Assembly: GCF_014534655.1 (NCBI RefSeq)
Contig: NZ_JACVVD010000019.1
Location: 23,605 to 87,604, forward strand
Length of the DNA stretch: 64,000 nucleotides
Direction: 5' to 3'
Origin: Paenibacillus sedimenti
GTDB lineage: Bacteria; Bacillota; Bacilli; Paenibacillales; NBRC-103111
Shown here piece by piece: positions 15,737 through 24,133 of this stretch. Positions within the stretch are counted from its first letter, which is position 1, and each line of letters starts with the position of its first letter. The position numbers and the translations under genes are program-made. The notes under the pieces were generated by a model that ran no database searches, had not been told where the DNA came from, and saw nothing but the letters and a program-made list of their open reading frames with translations.

Positions 15737-17182
15737 TTAATCCGGGATATTTCCGGACTTGCTTCCGACCCGGTAAGGTGTCGAAACTCCTTCATAATTG
15801 ACCATCATCGTCATCCCTGCGGCAGCGTGACCCAGATTGTGACAATGCTCCATCCATAAGCCGGGGTTATTCGCATGAAAGGCAATTTCATACTCATCCC
15901 CTTTGAAAAGCAATATGCTGTCAGCATAAATCGGGCTGCCTCTAAGCGGCTCTCCGTTTTTCGTCAATACTTTAAACAGATGTCCGTGTAAATGCATCGG
16001 ATGCTCAGATCCTAATTCGTGTTTGAGCCGTATTTTGATCCATTCTCCCTCCTTTACCATGAACGTTGGAATATGATGGCCGCTTTTGCCATTAATGGTT
16101 ACCGGACCAAGCACCATATCGTAAACCCGATCAAATTTCATTTGAGGCGATATTCCATCGTCCTTAGGCGTGCCGTAGGCGATAAAATCAAACGATTTTG
16201 CGTCTTTATTCACATTCTCCGGCACCTTGCCTTCTCCAAGTGCAATGCTCCAATTTTCTTCCGTCTTACTGTACACTCTTACCTGCCCGCTGTCCGGCAT
16301 CGTAAACAGCAAATCATACCGTTGCCCGCCTCCGATTGGAATCCATTCGCCGCGTATCAAGCCTGGCCCGTTCAAATCCTGTCCATCGATCGATATAACT
16401 TTATAATCGGCTCCTGCCACACCCATCCACTGAACGAGATTATTAGCGTTGATCAGCCGCAGACGTACGGTTTCCCCCGGACTGGCGCTTAACTTGAGAC
16501 CACCTGCAGCACCATTGGTTAACTTGTGCTTGTCGTTTAGCTCTTGTAGGGTCACGGCATAATCCCGGTCATAGCGGAACGCTTCCTTCTTCGGCTCGAC
16601 GATTAACCGTCCGATAAGTCCCATCGTCGCCTGCTGGGAGCTTTGCTGATGGGAATGATACCAATACGTACCCGGATGAGCGGCGACAAATTCATAAGTA
16701 AATTGTTCACCCGGCCATACGGCATTCTGGGTCACACCCGGTACTCCATCCTGCGAACAAGGAAGGACGACGCCGTGCCAGTGAATTGTTACTCCCTTAT
16801 CGATGTTTTCATTGATTAAATTCACGACGACGCGATCCCCTTCCTGAACCCGGAGCTCCGGTCCAGGCGTGGAGCCGTTGTAGGTCCATGCTTCGCTCTT
16901 TTTTCCGTTGTTCAGTACAAGCGGGGTTTTGGCTGCCTTCAGCTGAAACGTCCGCACAGGCCCGCTTGACGGCTGCGCCGTCATATCCGCGCAGGATATT
17001 GTGTTTGCCGCGGCAGTCCCATGATCGCTATGGCTTTCATGTGAGTGATTCGCAGATCCCATGTCGATCTCGCTTGGAATCTTCCCTTTAATCGAGCCGC
17101 CGCAGGCTGTGGCTAACAAGCAAATCAGCAGCAATAACGACAACGGGAACATACGCTTAAAACGATTATTGAATGGTTTCAA
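15737..17182 (-). CDS. Multicopper oxidase, lipoprotein
   Basis: A 481-residue three-cupredoxin oxidase that couples one-electron oxidation of a substrate (Cu(I), Mn(II) or phenolics) to reduction of oxygen. The four copper-binding motifs are present: TIHWHGVVLP, GTYWYHSHQQSS, HPMHLHGHLFKVL and MEHCHNLGHAAAGM (type 1 His-Cys-His). The N-terminus has a signal peptide with lipobox LLATAC, then a His-rich SHESHSDH stretch, which points to outer-surface copper handling. TTG is the likely start, overlapping the upstream stop by 4 bases (TTGA) behind AAAGGAAG; an ATG ten codons later is the alternative. It lies across from a two-component system, as in copper-stress loci. Confidence 0.9.
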   Translation of the reverse strand: MKPFNNRFKRMFPLSLLLLICLLATACGGSIKGKIPSEIDMGSANHSHESHSDHGTAAANTISCADMTAQPSSGPVRTFQLKAAKTPLVLNNGKKSEAWTYNGSTPGPELRVQEGDRVVVNLINENIDKGVTIHWHGVVLPCSQDGVPGVTQNAVWPGEQFTYEFVAAHPGTYWYHSHQQSSQQATMGLIGRLIVEPKKEAFRYDRDYAVTLQELNDKHKLTNGAAGGLKLSASPGETVRLRLINANNLVQWMGVAGADYKVISIDGQDLNGPGLIRGEWIPIGGGQRYDLLFTMPDSGQVRVYSKTEENWSIALGEGKVPENVNKDAKSFDFIAYGTPKDDGISPQMKFDRVYDMVLGPVTINGKSGHHIPTFMVKEGEWIKIRLKHELGSEHPMHLHGHLFKVLTKNGEPLRGSPIYADSILLFKGDEYEIAFHANNPGLWMEHCHNLGHAAAGMTMMVNYEGVSTPYRVGSKSGNIPD

Positions 17183-17583
17183 TTTACTTCTTCCTTTCCC
17201 AAGCCAGAGTAGACACGTGCTGCGCGCCTGGCAACCTTAAAGGAGAGCCAGAACAGAACTAAGGCGATCACCGGGTGAAACGCCCCCGCTCCAGGCAGAT
17301 TGGCCGTAAAGTATTGGGCAAAGATCAGTACGAATAAGACAGACGTCTGCCATCGCAGCGCTCTTGGTAAACGGCCGGTAAAGGCAAATATAAGCATCAA
17401 GATTGGCAAAAACTCAAACAAATGCACAAAAGCGACATGACTGCTCCACTGGCCCGCATCACTAAAGATTGCCATGCCTGCAATGAAAGTCTGTATGATC
17501 ATGCAAGCAACCAGCAGCCACGAAAGGCCTAGAAAAATAAAACCCGAGAATTTGCCCACTTGGTTTGATCGGAAATCTGTCAT
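17179..17583 (-). CDS. DUF6220-like four-helix membrane protein
   Basis: A 134-residue protein with four hydrophobic segments: SGFIFLGLSWLLVACMIIQ, a VAFVHLFEFLPILMLIFAF segment with a conserved-looking His, LFVLIFAQYFTANL and a C-terminal HPVIALVLFWLSFKVA. This fits DUF6220, whose function is unknown; the membrane His residues hint at metal or haem contact, but that is speculation. ATG 17583 has AAGGATG ahead; the frame further upstream runs over the response-regulator gene and is not real. First gene of the oxidase operon. Confidence 0.75.
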   Translation of the reverse strand: MTDFRSNQVGKFSGFIFLGLSWLLVACMIIQTFIAGMAIFSDAGQWSSHVAFVHLFEFLPILMLIFAFTGRLPRALRWQTSVLFVLIFAQYFTANLPGAGAFHPVIALVLFWLSFKVARRAARVYSGLGKEEVN

Positions 17584-17680
17584 ATGAATCATCCTTATCC
17601 TTTGGTTTTTAACAACTAAGACCATACTAACAATAAGATGTTGTGAACTTGTGATGATCCGTTGCGATTCCCGTGAATTT

Positions 17681-17710
17681 TTCCAAATGGCCATAACAAG
17701 CAAGTATAAT
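17681..17710 (+). promoter_or_regulatory. Predicted promoter of the two-component operon
   Basis: A perfect TATAAT at 17705-17710 has a weak -35 (TTCCAA, 17681-17686) 18 bases ahead. A weak -35 fits an activator-dependent promoter. Confidence 0.45.
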
Positions 17711-17749
17711 GAATGTAAAGAAACTGCTAAACCAAGGTAGGTGAAGAAG

Positions 17750-18436
17750 ATGCAGCAAACATTGCTGCTGGTGGATGATGAGGAAAAGGTACTGGAGTTC
17801 ATGGTGCCTTTCTTACGGCAGGAAGGATACGAGATCGTTACCGCTAAAACAGGTAAAGAAGCTTTGCGGAAAGCTGCCGAGTTCAAACCGTCACTCATCG
17901 TGCTCGACTGGATGCTGCCGGAGATGAGCGGCCTCGACGTCTGCAGGGAGCTGCGCAAAATTAGCCGCGTGGGTATCATCATGGTAACGGCCAGAGCCGA
18001 AGAAACCGACAAGATCATCGGGCTTGAAGTTGGCGCCGACGATTACCTGGCTAAACCTTTTTCAATGCGGGAGCTCGTGGCCCGGATCCGTTCCCTGCTG
18101 CGACGGATGGAAGGAAGCGAGCCCGCTTCGCAAACGCTCGAACGCGGCGAGCTGTCCATTTCGGAAGTGCAATGCCGCGTGTGGAAACAAGGAGAAGAAC
18201 TTCAACTGACGCCCACGGAGTTCAAAATGCTGCTCACTTTGGCCGCCAAACCGGGGATTGTCTACAGCAGACTTCAGCTGCTGCAAGCAGCGCTGGAGGA
18301 CGACATCTTGAATGACGAGCGAACAGTAGACGCCCATATCAGCAAGATTCGAAAAAAAATCGAAGATAATCCGGCAAGCCCGGTCTTTATCCAAACCGTC
18401 TACGGATTCGGCTACCGTTTCGGAGACAGGTTATGA
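17750..18436 (+). CDS. OmpR-family response regulator
   Basis: A 228-residue regulator with a receiver domain (LLLVDDEEKVLEF; phospho-acceptor Asp in LIVLDWMLPEMSG; Thr in MVTARAE; Lys in YLAKPF) and a winged-helix DNA-binding domain (LTPTEFKMLLTLA, DERTVDAHISKIRKKI, VYGFGYRF). ATG 17750 is preferred to the GTG nine bases earlier because AAGGTAGGTG is correctly spaced. The downstream kinase overlaps by 4 bases. Divergent placement from the multicopper oxidase suggests a metal or envelope-stress response. Confidence 0.93.
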   Translation: MQQTLLLVDDEEKVLEFMVPFLRQEGYEIVTAKTGKEALRKAAEFKPSLIVLDWMLPEMSGLDVCRELRKISRVGIIMVTARAEETDKIIGLEVGADDYLAKPFSMRELVARIRSLLRRMEGSEPASQTLERGELSISEVQCRVWKQGEELQLTPTEFKMLLTLAAKPGIVYSRLQLLQAALEDDILNDERTVDAHISKIRKKIEDNPASPVFIQTVYGFGYRFGDRL

Positions 18437-19794
18437 CGATCAGGCGCAAGCTGTTTCTTGCTATGGCATCCTTTATCGTCACAATGAGCGTGTTATTCGT
18501 GCTAGTGACGCAATTTGTAGTGAAAGCAACGCTTGAGCACATCAGGGTTGCGGACAGAACCTACGAGATCGAGAGTTTATCCAAGCTATTTGCAGACTAC
18601 TACAGGCATAACGGAGGTACATGGGAGAATGTACAGCAGGCTCCGGCAATAAAAAACAGCCACTACGAGAGCCCTGCGGACGCGAGCTATCTGCTAATGT
18701 CTCCCGAGCAAAAGCCTCTGTATCAAAGAGGAACTGCCAACGTGGAACTAATAAAAAGACTTGGAATTCGAACTCCTATTCGATTGGACGGTGAAAAAAT
18801 CGCTCTGCTGTATTATCACGACCCGGAAGTTGCCAACATGTCAAGAATTCAGCTTGGCATCGGCAGCTCCGTATCGATTTTACTCTTGGCAAGCAGCATC
18901 TTGTTCGCTATCCTCTCTCTCCTTGTCGCCTACTGGTTGTCAAAAAGGCTGACAAAACCAATCCGATTGCTAATTCCGGCCATCCGGAGCCTGGGTCAAG
19001 GTCAACTTGGGATTCAAGCTCCGGTTATAAGCAAGGATGAATATGCTACGGTTGCCCGGGCATTCAACGACATGTCCCAACAGTTGCTGCGGGCTGAGGA
19101 TGTGAGGCGCAATTTTGTCGCAGACGTGGCTCATGAGCTTAGAACGCCGATCACGATCCTTCGCGGAAAGCTTGATCTCGTGCAGCAGGGCGGCCGCTCC
19201 ATTGATCCGGAGATGCTGCTGCCGCTGCAGGATGAGCTGATCCGTTTGACCCGTCTTGTCGACGATCTGCATCAGCTTTCACTCGCCGAAGCCAAGAAGC
19301 TGTCGATTGAACGGAAGCCCACCAATGTCCCTGCTCTGCTGCAGCGGGTTATCGACAGGGTCTCGGTTGACGCCGAAAGCAAACATATTCAGATTGAACT
19401 GGATATGGAGACCCCCTCTCCCGAAATCCATATCGATCCGAATAGGATGACTCAGGTATTCTTGAATCTTATTATGAATGCCGTTCGCTATACCCCCCCT
19501 GGCGGTTCGGTCACGATTACCGTCAAGGATGATCCGGCGCAAGCCGGCTCACTTGATATGCTGCGCATTACTGTTTCAGACACCGGTCCAGGCATTGCTG
19601 CAGAGCACCTTCCCTACATTTTCAATCGCTTTTATCGAACAGATGAAGCGCGCACACGCAACAGCGGCGGCATGGGATTAGGACTTGCGATCGCCAAGGA
19701 GTTCGTATTGGCCCATAGCGGTACCATTGATGTAGAAAGCCGACCGGGCCAAGGCACGACCTTTGTCATCCAATTACCAAACATACCGGAATGA
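18433..19794 (+). CDS. Sensor histidine kinase
   Basis: A 453-residue membrane kinase: first membrane segment at residues 8-30 (FLAMASFIVTMSVLFVLVT), an extracytoplasmic sensor of about 120 residues, a second segment (VSILLLASSILFAILSLLVAY), HAMP (KRLTKPIRLLIPAIRSLGQG), phospho-acceptor His in FVADVAHELRTPITIL, and an ATPase domain with N box (QVFLNLIMNAVRYTPPGG), DTGPGIA and GGMGLGLAIAKEFV. It partners the response regulator immediately upstream. The sensor has no His- or Cys-rich motif that would prove copper sensing. Confidence 0.93.
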   Translation: MTIRRKLFLAMASFIVTMSVLFVLVTQFVVKATLEHIRVADRTYEIESLSKLFADYYRHNGGTWENVQQAPAIKNSHYESPADASYLLMSPEQKPLYQRGTANVELIKRLGIRTPIRLDGEKIALLYYHDPEVANMSRIQLGIGSSVSILLLASSILFAILSLLVAYWLSKRLTKPIRLLIPAIRSLGQGQLGIQAPVISKDEYATVARAFNDMSQQLLRAEDVRRNFVADVAHELRTPITILRGKLDLVQQGGRSIDPEMLLPLQDELIRLTRLVDDLHQLSLAEAKKLSIERKPTNVPALLQRVIDRVSVDAESKHIQIELDMETPSPEIHIDPNRMTQVFLNLIMNAVRYTPPGGSVTITVKDDPAQAGSLDMLRITVSDTGPGIAAEHLPYIFNRFYRTDEARTRNSGGMGLGLAIAKEFVLAHSGTIDVESRPGQGTTFVIQLPNIPE

Positions 19795-19834
19795 TCGGAT
19801 ACATTCCCGCTCAAGAAAAATATCAATAAAAGAA

Positions 19835-19860
19835 AAAAGGGCAAATGAATATGCCCTTTT
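19835..19860 (+). terminator. Terminator of the two-component operon
   Basis: aaaagggca and tgccctttt pair perfectly around an 8-base loop, 41 bases after the kinase stop. The arms supply A- and T-runs on both sides, so it may also serve the convergent SelO gene. Confidence 0.75.
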
Positions 19861-19919
19861 CTGTCAACGTTTAATATGAGTTTTTTTGACAATTAATTGG
19901 TTGGTCTATTGCTTCTAGA

Positions 19920-21395
19920 TCAGGTACCGCAAAAGGTTCTGTAAGCACAGGTTGATTGCGCGGGCAGCGTAGCGTATTCAGACTGTTCGGGGGTATGCGC
20001 GAAGGGGTTCGAAAGAACAGCAAGAAGCCGCTCCATCACGCTGTAGTCTCCTTGTTGCACAGCTGCTTCTAGTGCGTCTTCTACCCGGTGGTTACGAGGG
20101 ATTAGTGCGGGATTGCTGCTGCGCATCAACTGATGCGAGGAGTCTTTAGGCTCCTGCTGCCTGCCTAATCTTGCCTGCCACAGATCATGCCACTGATCGA
20201 ATTCCGTAGTGCCAACCAGAACTGTATCCTCCGGCTTATCAAAAGTTAATGCGCGGAAGGTATTGGTATAGTCCGCACCATACTTTTGCATCATACTGAG
20301 TAGGCCTTCAATAAGGGATTCATCCTGCAGCTCTTCGTTAAAGATTCCCAGTTTCGCCCTCATTCCCTTAAGCCAATTACGATGGTATAACGCAGAAAAA
20401 TCTGAAATCGCATCTTGGGCCAATTCGATTGCCTGCTCCTTATTATCATGCAGCAGCGGCAATAGGGTTTCAGCAAATCTCGCGAGATTCCACGCGGCAA
20501 TAGGCGGCTGATTGCCATAAGCATAACGGCCATGAATGTCAATGGAACTAAACACCGTTGCCGGGTCATAGGCATCCATGAAGGCGCAAGGACCATAATC
20601 AATGGTTTCTCCGCTAATGGCCATATTGTCGGTGTTCATCACCCCATGAATAAAGCCGACGAGCTGCCATTTGGCAATCAGCACGGCCTGACGCTTGATC
20701 ACTTCCTGAAGCAGGAAAAGATAACGGTTCACATCAGCGTCTACTTCTGGAAAATGTCTTTGCAATGTATAATCGGCCAGGGCTCGGAGATCCTCTTCAG
20801 TGCCCCAATTTGAAACGAATTGAAAAGTGCCGACACGCAGATGACTGGCAGCCACGCGGGTCAGAATTGCACCTGGCAGGTTGGTTTCGCGGATTACTAA
20901 CTCACCGGTTGATACCACCGCTAAGCTGCGGGTAGTAGCAATTCCAAGCGCATACATGGCTTCGCTGATGATGTATTCGCGCAGCATCGGTCCAAGTGCC
21001 GCCCGACCGTCGCCACGGCGGGAATATGGCGTTTTACCAGCACCCTTAAGCTGAATATCAACCCGCTCACCCAGGGGAGTGATCTGCTCACCAAGCAGCA
21101 GAGCCCGGCCGTCCCCTAACAAATTAAAATGCCCGAATTGATGCCCTGCGTAAGCTTGGGCAAGAGGCAAAGCGCCTTCGGGAATCTGGTTGCCGGCAAG
21201 ATCAGCTACGCCATCATTGCTTTGCAGTGCTTGGACGTTCAACCCCAGGGATGTAGCCAACGGATCATTAAGTATGATCAACTTAGGTGAGCGTACAGGG
21301 GTTGGGTTGAACCTGGAAAAAAATGATTCTGGCAGACGAGCATAACTATTGTCGAAGTTCCATCCTGTTTCAATGATTGCTTTTTTCTCTGTCAT
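19920..21395 (-). CDS. selO: Protein adenylyltransferase SelO (YdiU family)
   Basis: A 491-residue pseudokinase-fold enzyme of the SelO/YdiU family, known to transfer AMP from ATP to Ser, Thr or Tyr of proteins, linked to redox stress. Hallmarks are GHQFGHFNLLGDGRALLLGE, IQLKGAGKTPYSRRGDGRA with the catalytic Lys, HGVMNTDNMAISGETIDYGP with the Asn and Asp metal ligands, and a C-terminal CxxxFCGT-type end (CAYRTFCGT). Bacterial SelO usually has Cys in place of selenocysteine at this tail, as here. The start has AAAAAGGAG. It appears monocistronic. Confidence 0.95.
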   Translation of the reverse strand: MTEKKAIIETGWNFDNSYARLPESFFSRFNPTPVRSPKLIILNDPLATSLGLNVQALQSNDGVADLAGNQIPEGALPLAQAYAGHQFGHFNLLGDGRALLLGEQITPLGERVDIQLKGAGKTPYSRRGDGRAALGPMLREYIISEAMYALGIATTRSLAVVSTGELVIRETNLPGAILTRVAASHLRVGTFQFVSNWGTEEDLRALADYTLQRHFPEVDADVNRYLFLLQEVIKRQAVLIAKWQLVGFIHGVMNTDNMAISGETIDYGPCAFMDAYDPATVFSSIDIHGRYAYGNQPPIAAWNLARFAETLLPLLHDNKEQAIELAQDAISDFSALYHRNWLKGMRAKLGIFNEELQDESLIEGLLSMMQKYGADYTNTFRALTFDKPEDTVLVGTTEFDQWHDLWQARLGRQQEPKDSSHQLMRSSNPALIPRNHRVEDALEAAVQQGDYSVMERLLAVLSNPFAHTPEQSEYATLPAQSTCAYRTFCGT

Positions 21396-21564
21396 CGTAT
21401 CTCCTTTTTCTACTTGTCATTTTATATCTTAGTTTTTTATTTTACATAAAACCAATTTATTATACCCTTTCCTCACATAGATGGATTTTTTCCGTAAATT
21501 GGAAAGCAACAAACGCCATCTCAGCTGCGTCTATCTATTATAAATGAATAAGGGGTACATGAAC

Positions 21565-22602
21565 ATGAAGATAAGAAACGGCTTCCTTAGAGGCGCCGCG
21601 TTTACGCTGCTGACCATGATGCTGCTCCATGCAACGTCGGTGCATGCCGAGGCGAATCCGTCGCCTTCTGTATTTCTGGATGGGTATCCGTTGTCCTTTC
21701 AGACTCCTCCCGTTATCGAAAACGGCTATAGCCTCGTTCCGATGCGTACCATTTTTGAGGCTGAGGGTGCAATAGTTTCTTGGGACGAGGGCACGCGAAC
21801 GGTTACAGCCCATAAAGAAGGCGTCGTATTTACATACCGAATCGGAGAAACGGCAGCTTATAAAAACCAAGAACGGCTGGAGATGCCCGTATCCGGCAAA
21901 ATTATCGATGGGTTTACCATGGTTCCACTACGATTTATTAGTGAAACACTAGGCAATCTGGTGAAATGGCATGAATATTCCCGTTCCATTACGATTTCAT
22001 CAGCTCATGACTATGAAACCACGATCGAATACGGAGTCAACCTACGCGACTCTCCCGAAAAAGATACGGATTCACGCGTACTCAGAATGCTTCCAAAAAG
22101 TGAGAGAATCCACGTAATCCGAGAAATAGACGCTAATTGGCTGGAGGTGCAGACCAAAGACGATACAATTGGTTTCATCTCGGCCATACCGATGTATACC
22201 GATTACACGAGCCCGGTGTTGGCCGAGAAGCAAGCGGATGAGTTGTTCACTTACGGGTCCAAATTCCTGGGAACCCCTTACGAGTTCGGTGCCGCTTCCG
22301 GCCAAACCAACACGTTCGATTGCTCTTCTTTTGTCCGACATGTTTTTAATGAAGTGCTGTCCATCGATCTGCCGCGAGTCTCCTATGACCAAGCCCAGAA
22401 TGGGAAAGAAGTCGGGATCGACGATATACGCAAAGGCGATCTTCTATTCTTCAGCGCCCGCGGCCTCGATATCGGGCATGTAGGCATCTATGCCGGAGAC
22501 GGTCGGATCCTTCATACCTATTCGAAAGAGCTCGGCGTTCACATCGCAGATTTCGATGAAAAATGGAAGAAGCGTTTCGTCACGGCCAGGAGATTATTCT
22601 AA
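21565..22602 (+). CDS. Secreted cell-wall hydrolase: copper-amine-oxidase-N, SH3, NlpC/P60
   Basis: A 345-residue exported protein. A signal peptide (FTLLTMMLLHATSVHA) precedes a copper-amine-oxidase N-terminal-like module of two repeats (LVPMRTIFEAEGAIVSWDEG and MVPLRFISETLGNLVKWHEY), a bacterial SH3-like segment (YGVNLRDSPEKDTDSRV) and a C-terminal NlpC/P60 domain with catalytic Cys in FDCSSFVRHVF and His in DIGHVGIYAGDGRILH. NlpC/P60 enzymes cut gamma-D-Glu to diamino-acid bonds in peptidoglycan stems. Three ATGs lie close together; 21565 is best spaced from AAGGGG. Confidence 0.9.
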   Translation: MKIRNGFLRGAAFTLLTMMLLHATSVHAEANPSPSVFLDGYPLSFQTPPVIENGYSLVPMRTIFEAEGAIVSWDEGTRTVTAHKEGVVFTYRIGETAAYKNQERLEMPVSGKIIDGFTMVPLRFISETLGNLVKWHEYSRSITISSAHDYETTIEYGVNLRDSPEKDTDSRVLRMLPKSERIHVIREIDANWLEVQTKDDTIGFISAIPMYTDYTSPVLAEKQADELFTYGSKFLGTPYEFGAASGQTNTFDCSSFVRHVFNEVLSIDLPRVSYDQAQNGKEVGIDDIRKGDLLFFSARGLDIGHVGIYAGDGRILHTYSKELGVHIADFDEKWKKRFVTARRLF

Positions 22603-22650
22603 ACGAGAACCGGATATCAATCGGGTATCAAGCAAGAGACGCCTGTTTAA

Positions 22651-22694
22651 TTGAAAAGAACCCGCACCATGTGAACGGTACGGGTTCTTTTCAA
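22651..22694. terminator. Bidirectional terminator
   Basis: ttgaaaagaacccg and cgggttcttttcaa pair perfectly over 14 bases, with further pairing inside, between convergent genes. Confidence 0.85.
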
Positions 22695-22757
22695 TTTTGA
22701 AGATGCACATAATGAATATTATGCTAATTCAACTTCATATAAAAAACCGCGCTGCGC

Positions 22758-23978
22758 TTAAGGCTTCACAATCTTCTCCTGCTTCTTGTTTTCCGGGATT
22801 GGCGCGGGCTCCGTACTCTGGTCATTCGCGGTAAGATCGATGCCGTAATCCTTTGCGTAAAGCATATGGGTATCGACAAGAACGTTCTCGGTGTGCTCGT
22901 CGAGCTGGAATACCCGGGCGCCGCGCAGCCGATTCCGATCCGCACCGGGCAAACCGTAAGCGCCGAAGCCCGCGCTTCCGGCATAGCCGAGCAACACGCC
23001 GTAGTAATTGCCGTGATACGTATTGACGTGATCATGGCCGCAAAAGACGCCCTTGACATCGCCACGGGCCAGAATCGCTGAGAACATGCCGCTATTGATC
23101 GGACCAGGGCACTCGTCTTCGTTCCGTTCCCCCACAATTTGGTGCTTGCCGACAGCCCTTGCATGGTCGGCCTCGGATCTGCCGTCCACGCTGGCGTACC
23201 ACATGAATCGGTGCTCCCAGAGCGGAATATGAATGAACATGAGTGACGGTACTTTATAACCCAGTTTTTCCTCCAGCTTTTTGGAGGTCTCGTAATACCA
23301 CCCCACTTGATCGAACCGCAGCCAGTCCCAGGTCGGATATCCTTCGAAGTCTTGACCGGCAATCGTTTGCGGCGCATACCTTCCACTATCGAGCAGCCAA
23401 AGGTTGAAGGCCGCCTTCGACCCTTGGGAGGACTGGATCAACAGGTGGGTATTCCCTGTCCCGGTAATCCCTCGTTCTCCGGGTTGGTTAACATTATGCT
23501 TGTATGCCATATAAAATTGCAGCATGTCCTCTTCGCTCAGACCAGCGTTCGGAGTCGAGTCTTCGTCGTGATTCCCGAAGGTTACGGCCCACTTGATTCC
23601 TCGTTGCTCCATGGGCTGGGCAATGTTGTTCATTGCCTGCTTCATCTCTATTGCCGTATCGCATCCCCAAGTAATGTTGTCGCCGTTAAGGACGACAAAA
23701 TCCGGCTTTTCGGCGTCGAGCACCTTCTCCATCAGCTCTACGGTCCGCCGGTCGATATGCTCGTCATCCTGCGTGTCGTTGAACTGGACGATTTTGAACT
23801 TTCCGTCGGAGTTGAATTGCAGCTTCACATTATCGTTAGTTTCAGCCTGTACTTTTCCACCGCCGAACAATTCGACGGGAACGCCCGCCGAACCGAGCGT
23901 GAGCGCCAGCGCCCCCGCCCCTCCGACTTTAATAAAATCCCTCCTGCTCATGCTTTTACTTGCTTCATCAAGACTCAT
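22758..23978 (-). CDS. Tat-exported metallophosphoesterase
   Basis: A 406-residue calcineurin-like phosphoesterase. The N-terminus carries a twin-arginine signal (SRRDFIKVGGAGALALTLGS). Metal-binding motifs are FNDTQDDEH, VLNGDNITWG, FGNHDED, SLMFIHIPLW and FCGHDHVN, covering the dinuclear metal site. It would hydrolyse a phosphoester outside the membrane; substrate unknown. The ATG at 23978 lies 10 bases after GGAGG. The pectin lyase gene upstream on the same strand is separated by a terminator, so joint transcription is doubtful. Confidence 0.9.
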   Translation of the reverse strand: MSLDEASKSMSRRDFIKVGGAGALALTLGSAGVPVELFGGGKVQAETNDNVKLQFNSDGKFKIVQFNDTQDDEHIDRRTVELMEKVLDAEKPDFVVLNGDNITWGCDTAIEMKQAMNNIAQPMEQRGIKWAVTFGNHDEDSTPNAGLSEEDMLQFYMAYKHNVNQPGERGITGTGNTHLLIQSSQGSKAAFNLWLLDSGRYAPQTIAGQDFEGYPTWDWLRFDQVGWYYETSKKLEEKLGYKVPSLMFIHIPLWEHRFMWYASVDGRSEADHARAVGKHQIVGERNEDECPGPINSGMFSAILARGDVKGVFCGHDHVNTYHGNYYGVLLGYAGSAGFGAYGLPGADRNRLRGARVFQLDEHTENVLVDTHMLYAKDYGIDLTANDQSTEPAPIPENKKQEKIVKP

Positions 23979-24087
23979 CGAATATAAACCTCCAATCAAT
24001 TATTTAGATATGTACATCCCTAATCTATCGAAAAAATGTATGTTGAATATCAATTCGTTCTAAAAGTTATGTAAATCACAAAAGTCG

Positions 24088-24120
24088 AAAAGCCGTCCTG
24101 ATTAGTTCCAAGACGGCTTT
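24088..24120 (-). terminator. Terminator of the rhamnogalacturonan lyase gene
   Basis: aaagccgtc and gacggcttt pair perfectly around a 14-base loop, with TTTT following on the minus strand, 14 bases past the stop at 24134. Confidence 0.75.
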
Positions 24121-24133
24121 CCATAGACGATGT

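Noticed and set aside
17584..18018. Upstream extension of the DUF6220-like frame
   Set aside because: It runs antisense through the response-regulator gene, is Ser-rich and low in sense, and a good start exists at 17583.
22766..23386. Second minus-strand frame inside the phosphoesterase gene
   Set aside because: Arg/Ser/Cys-rich translation out of frame with a clear metallophosphoesterase; a GC-driven shadow.
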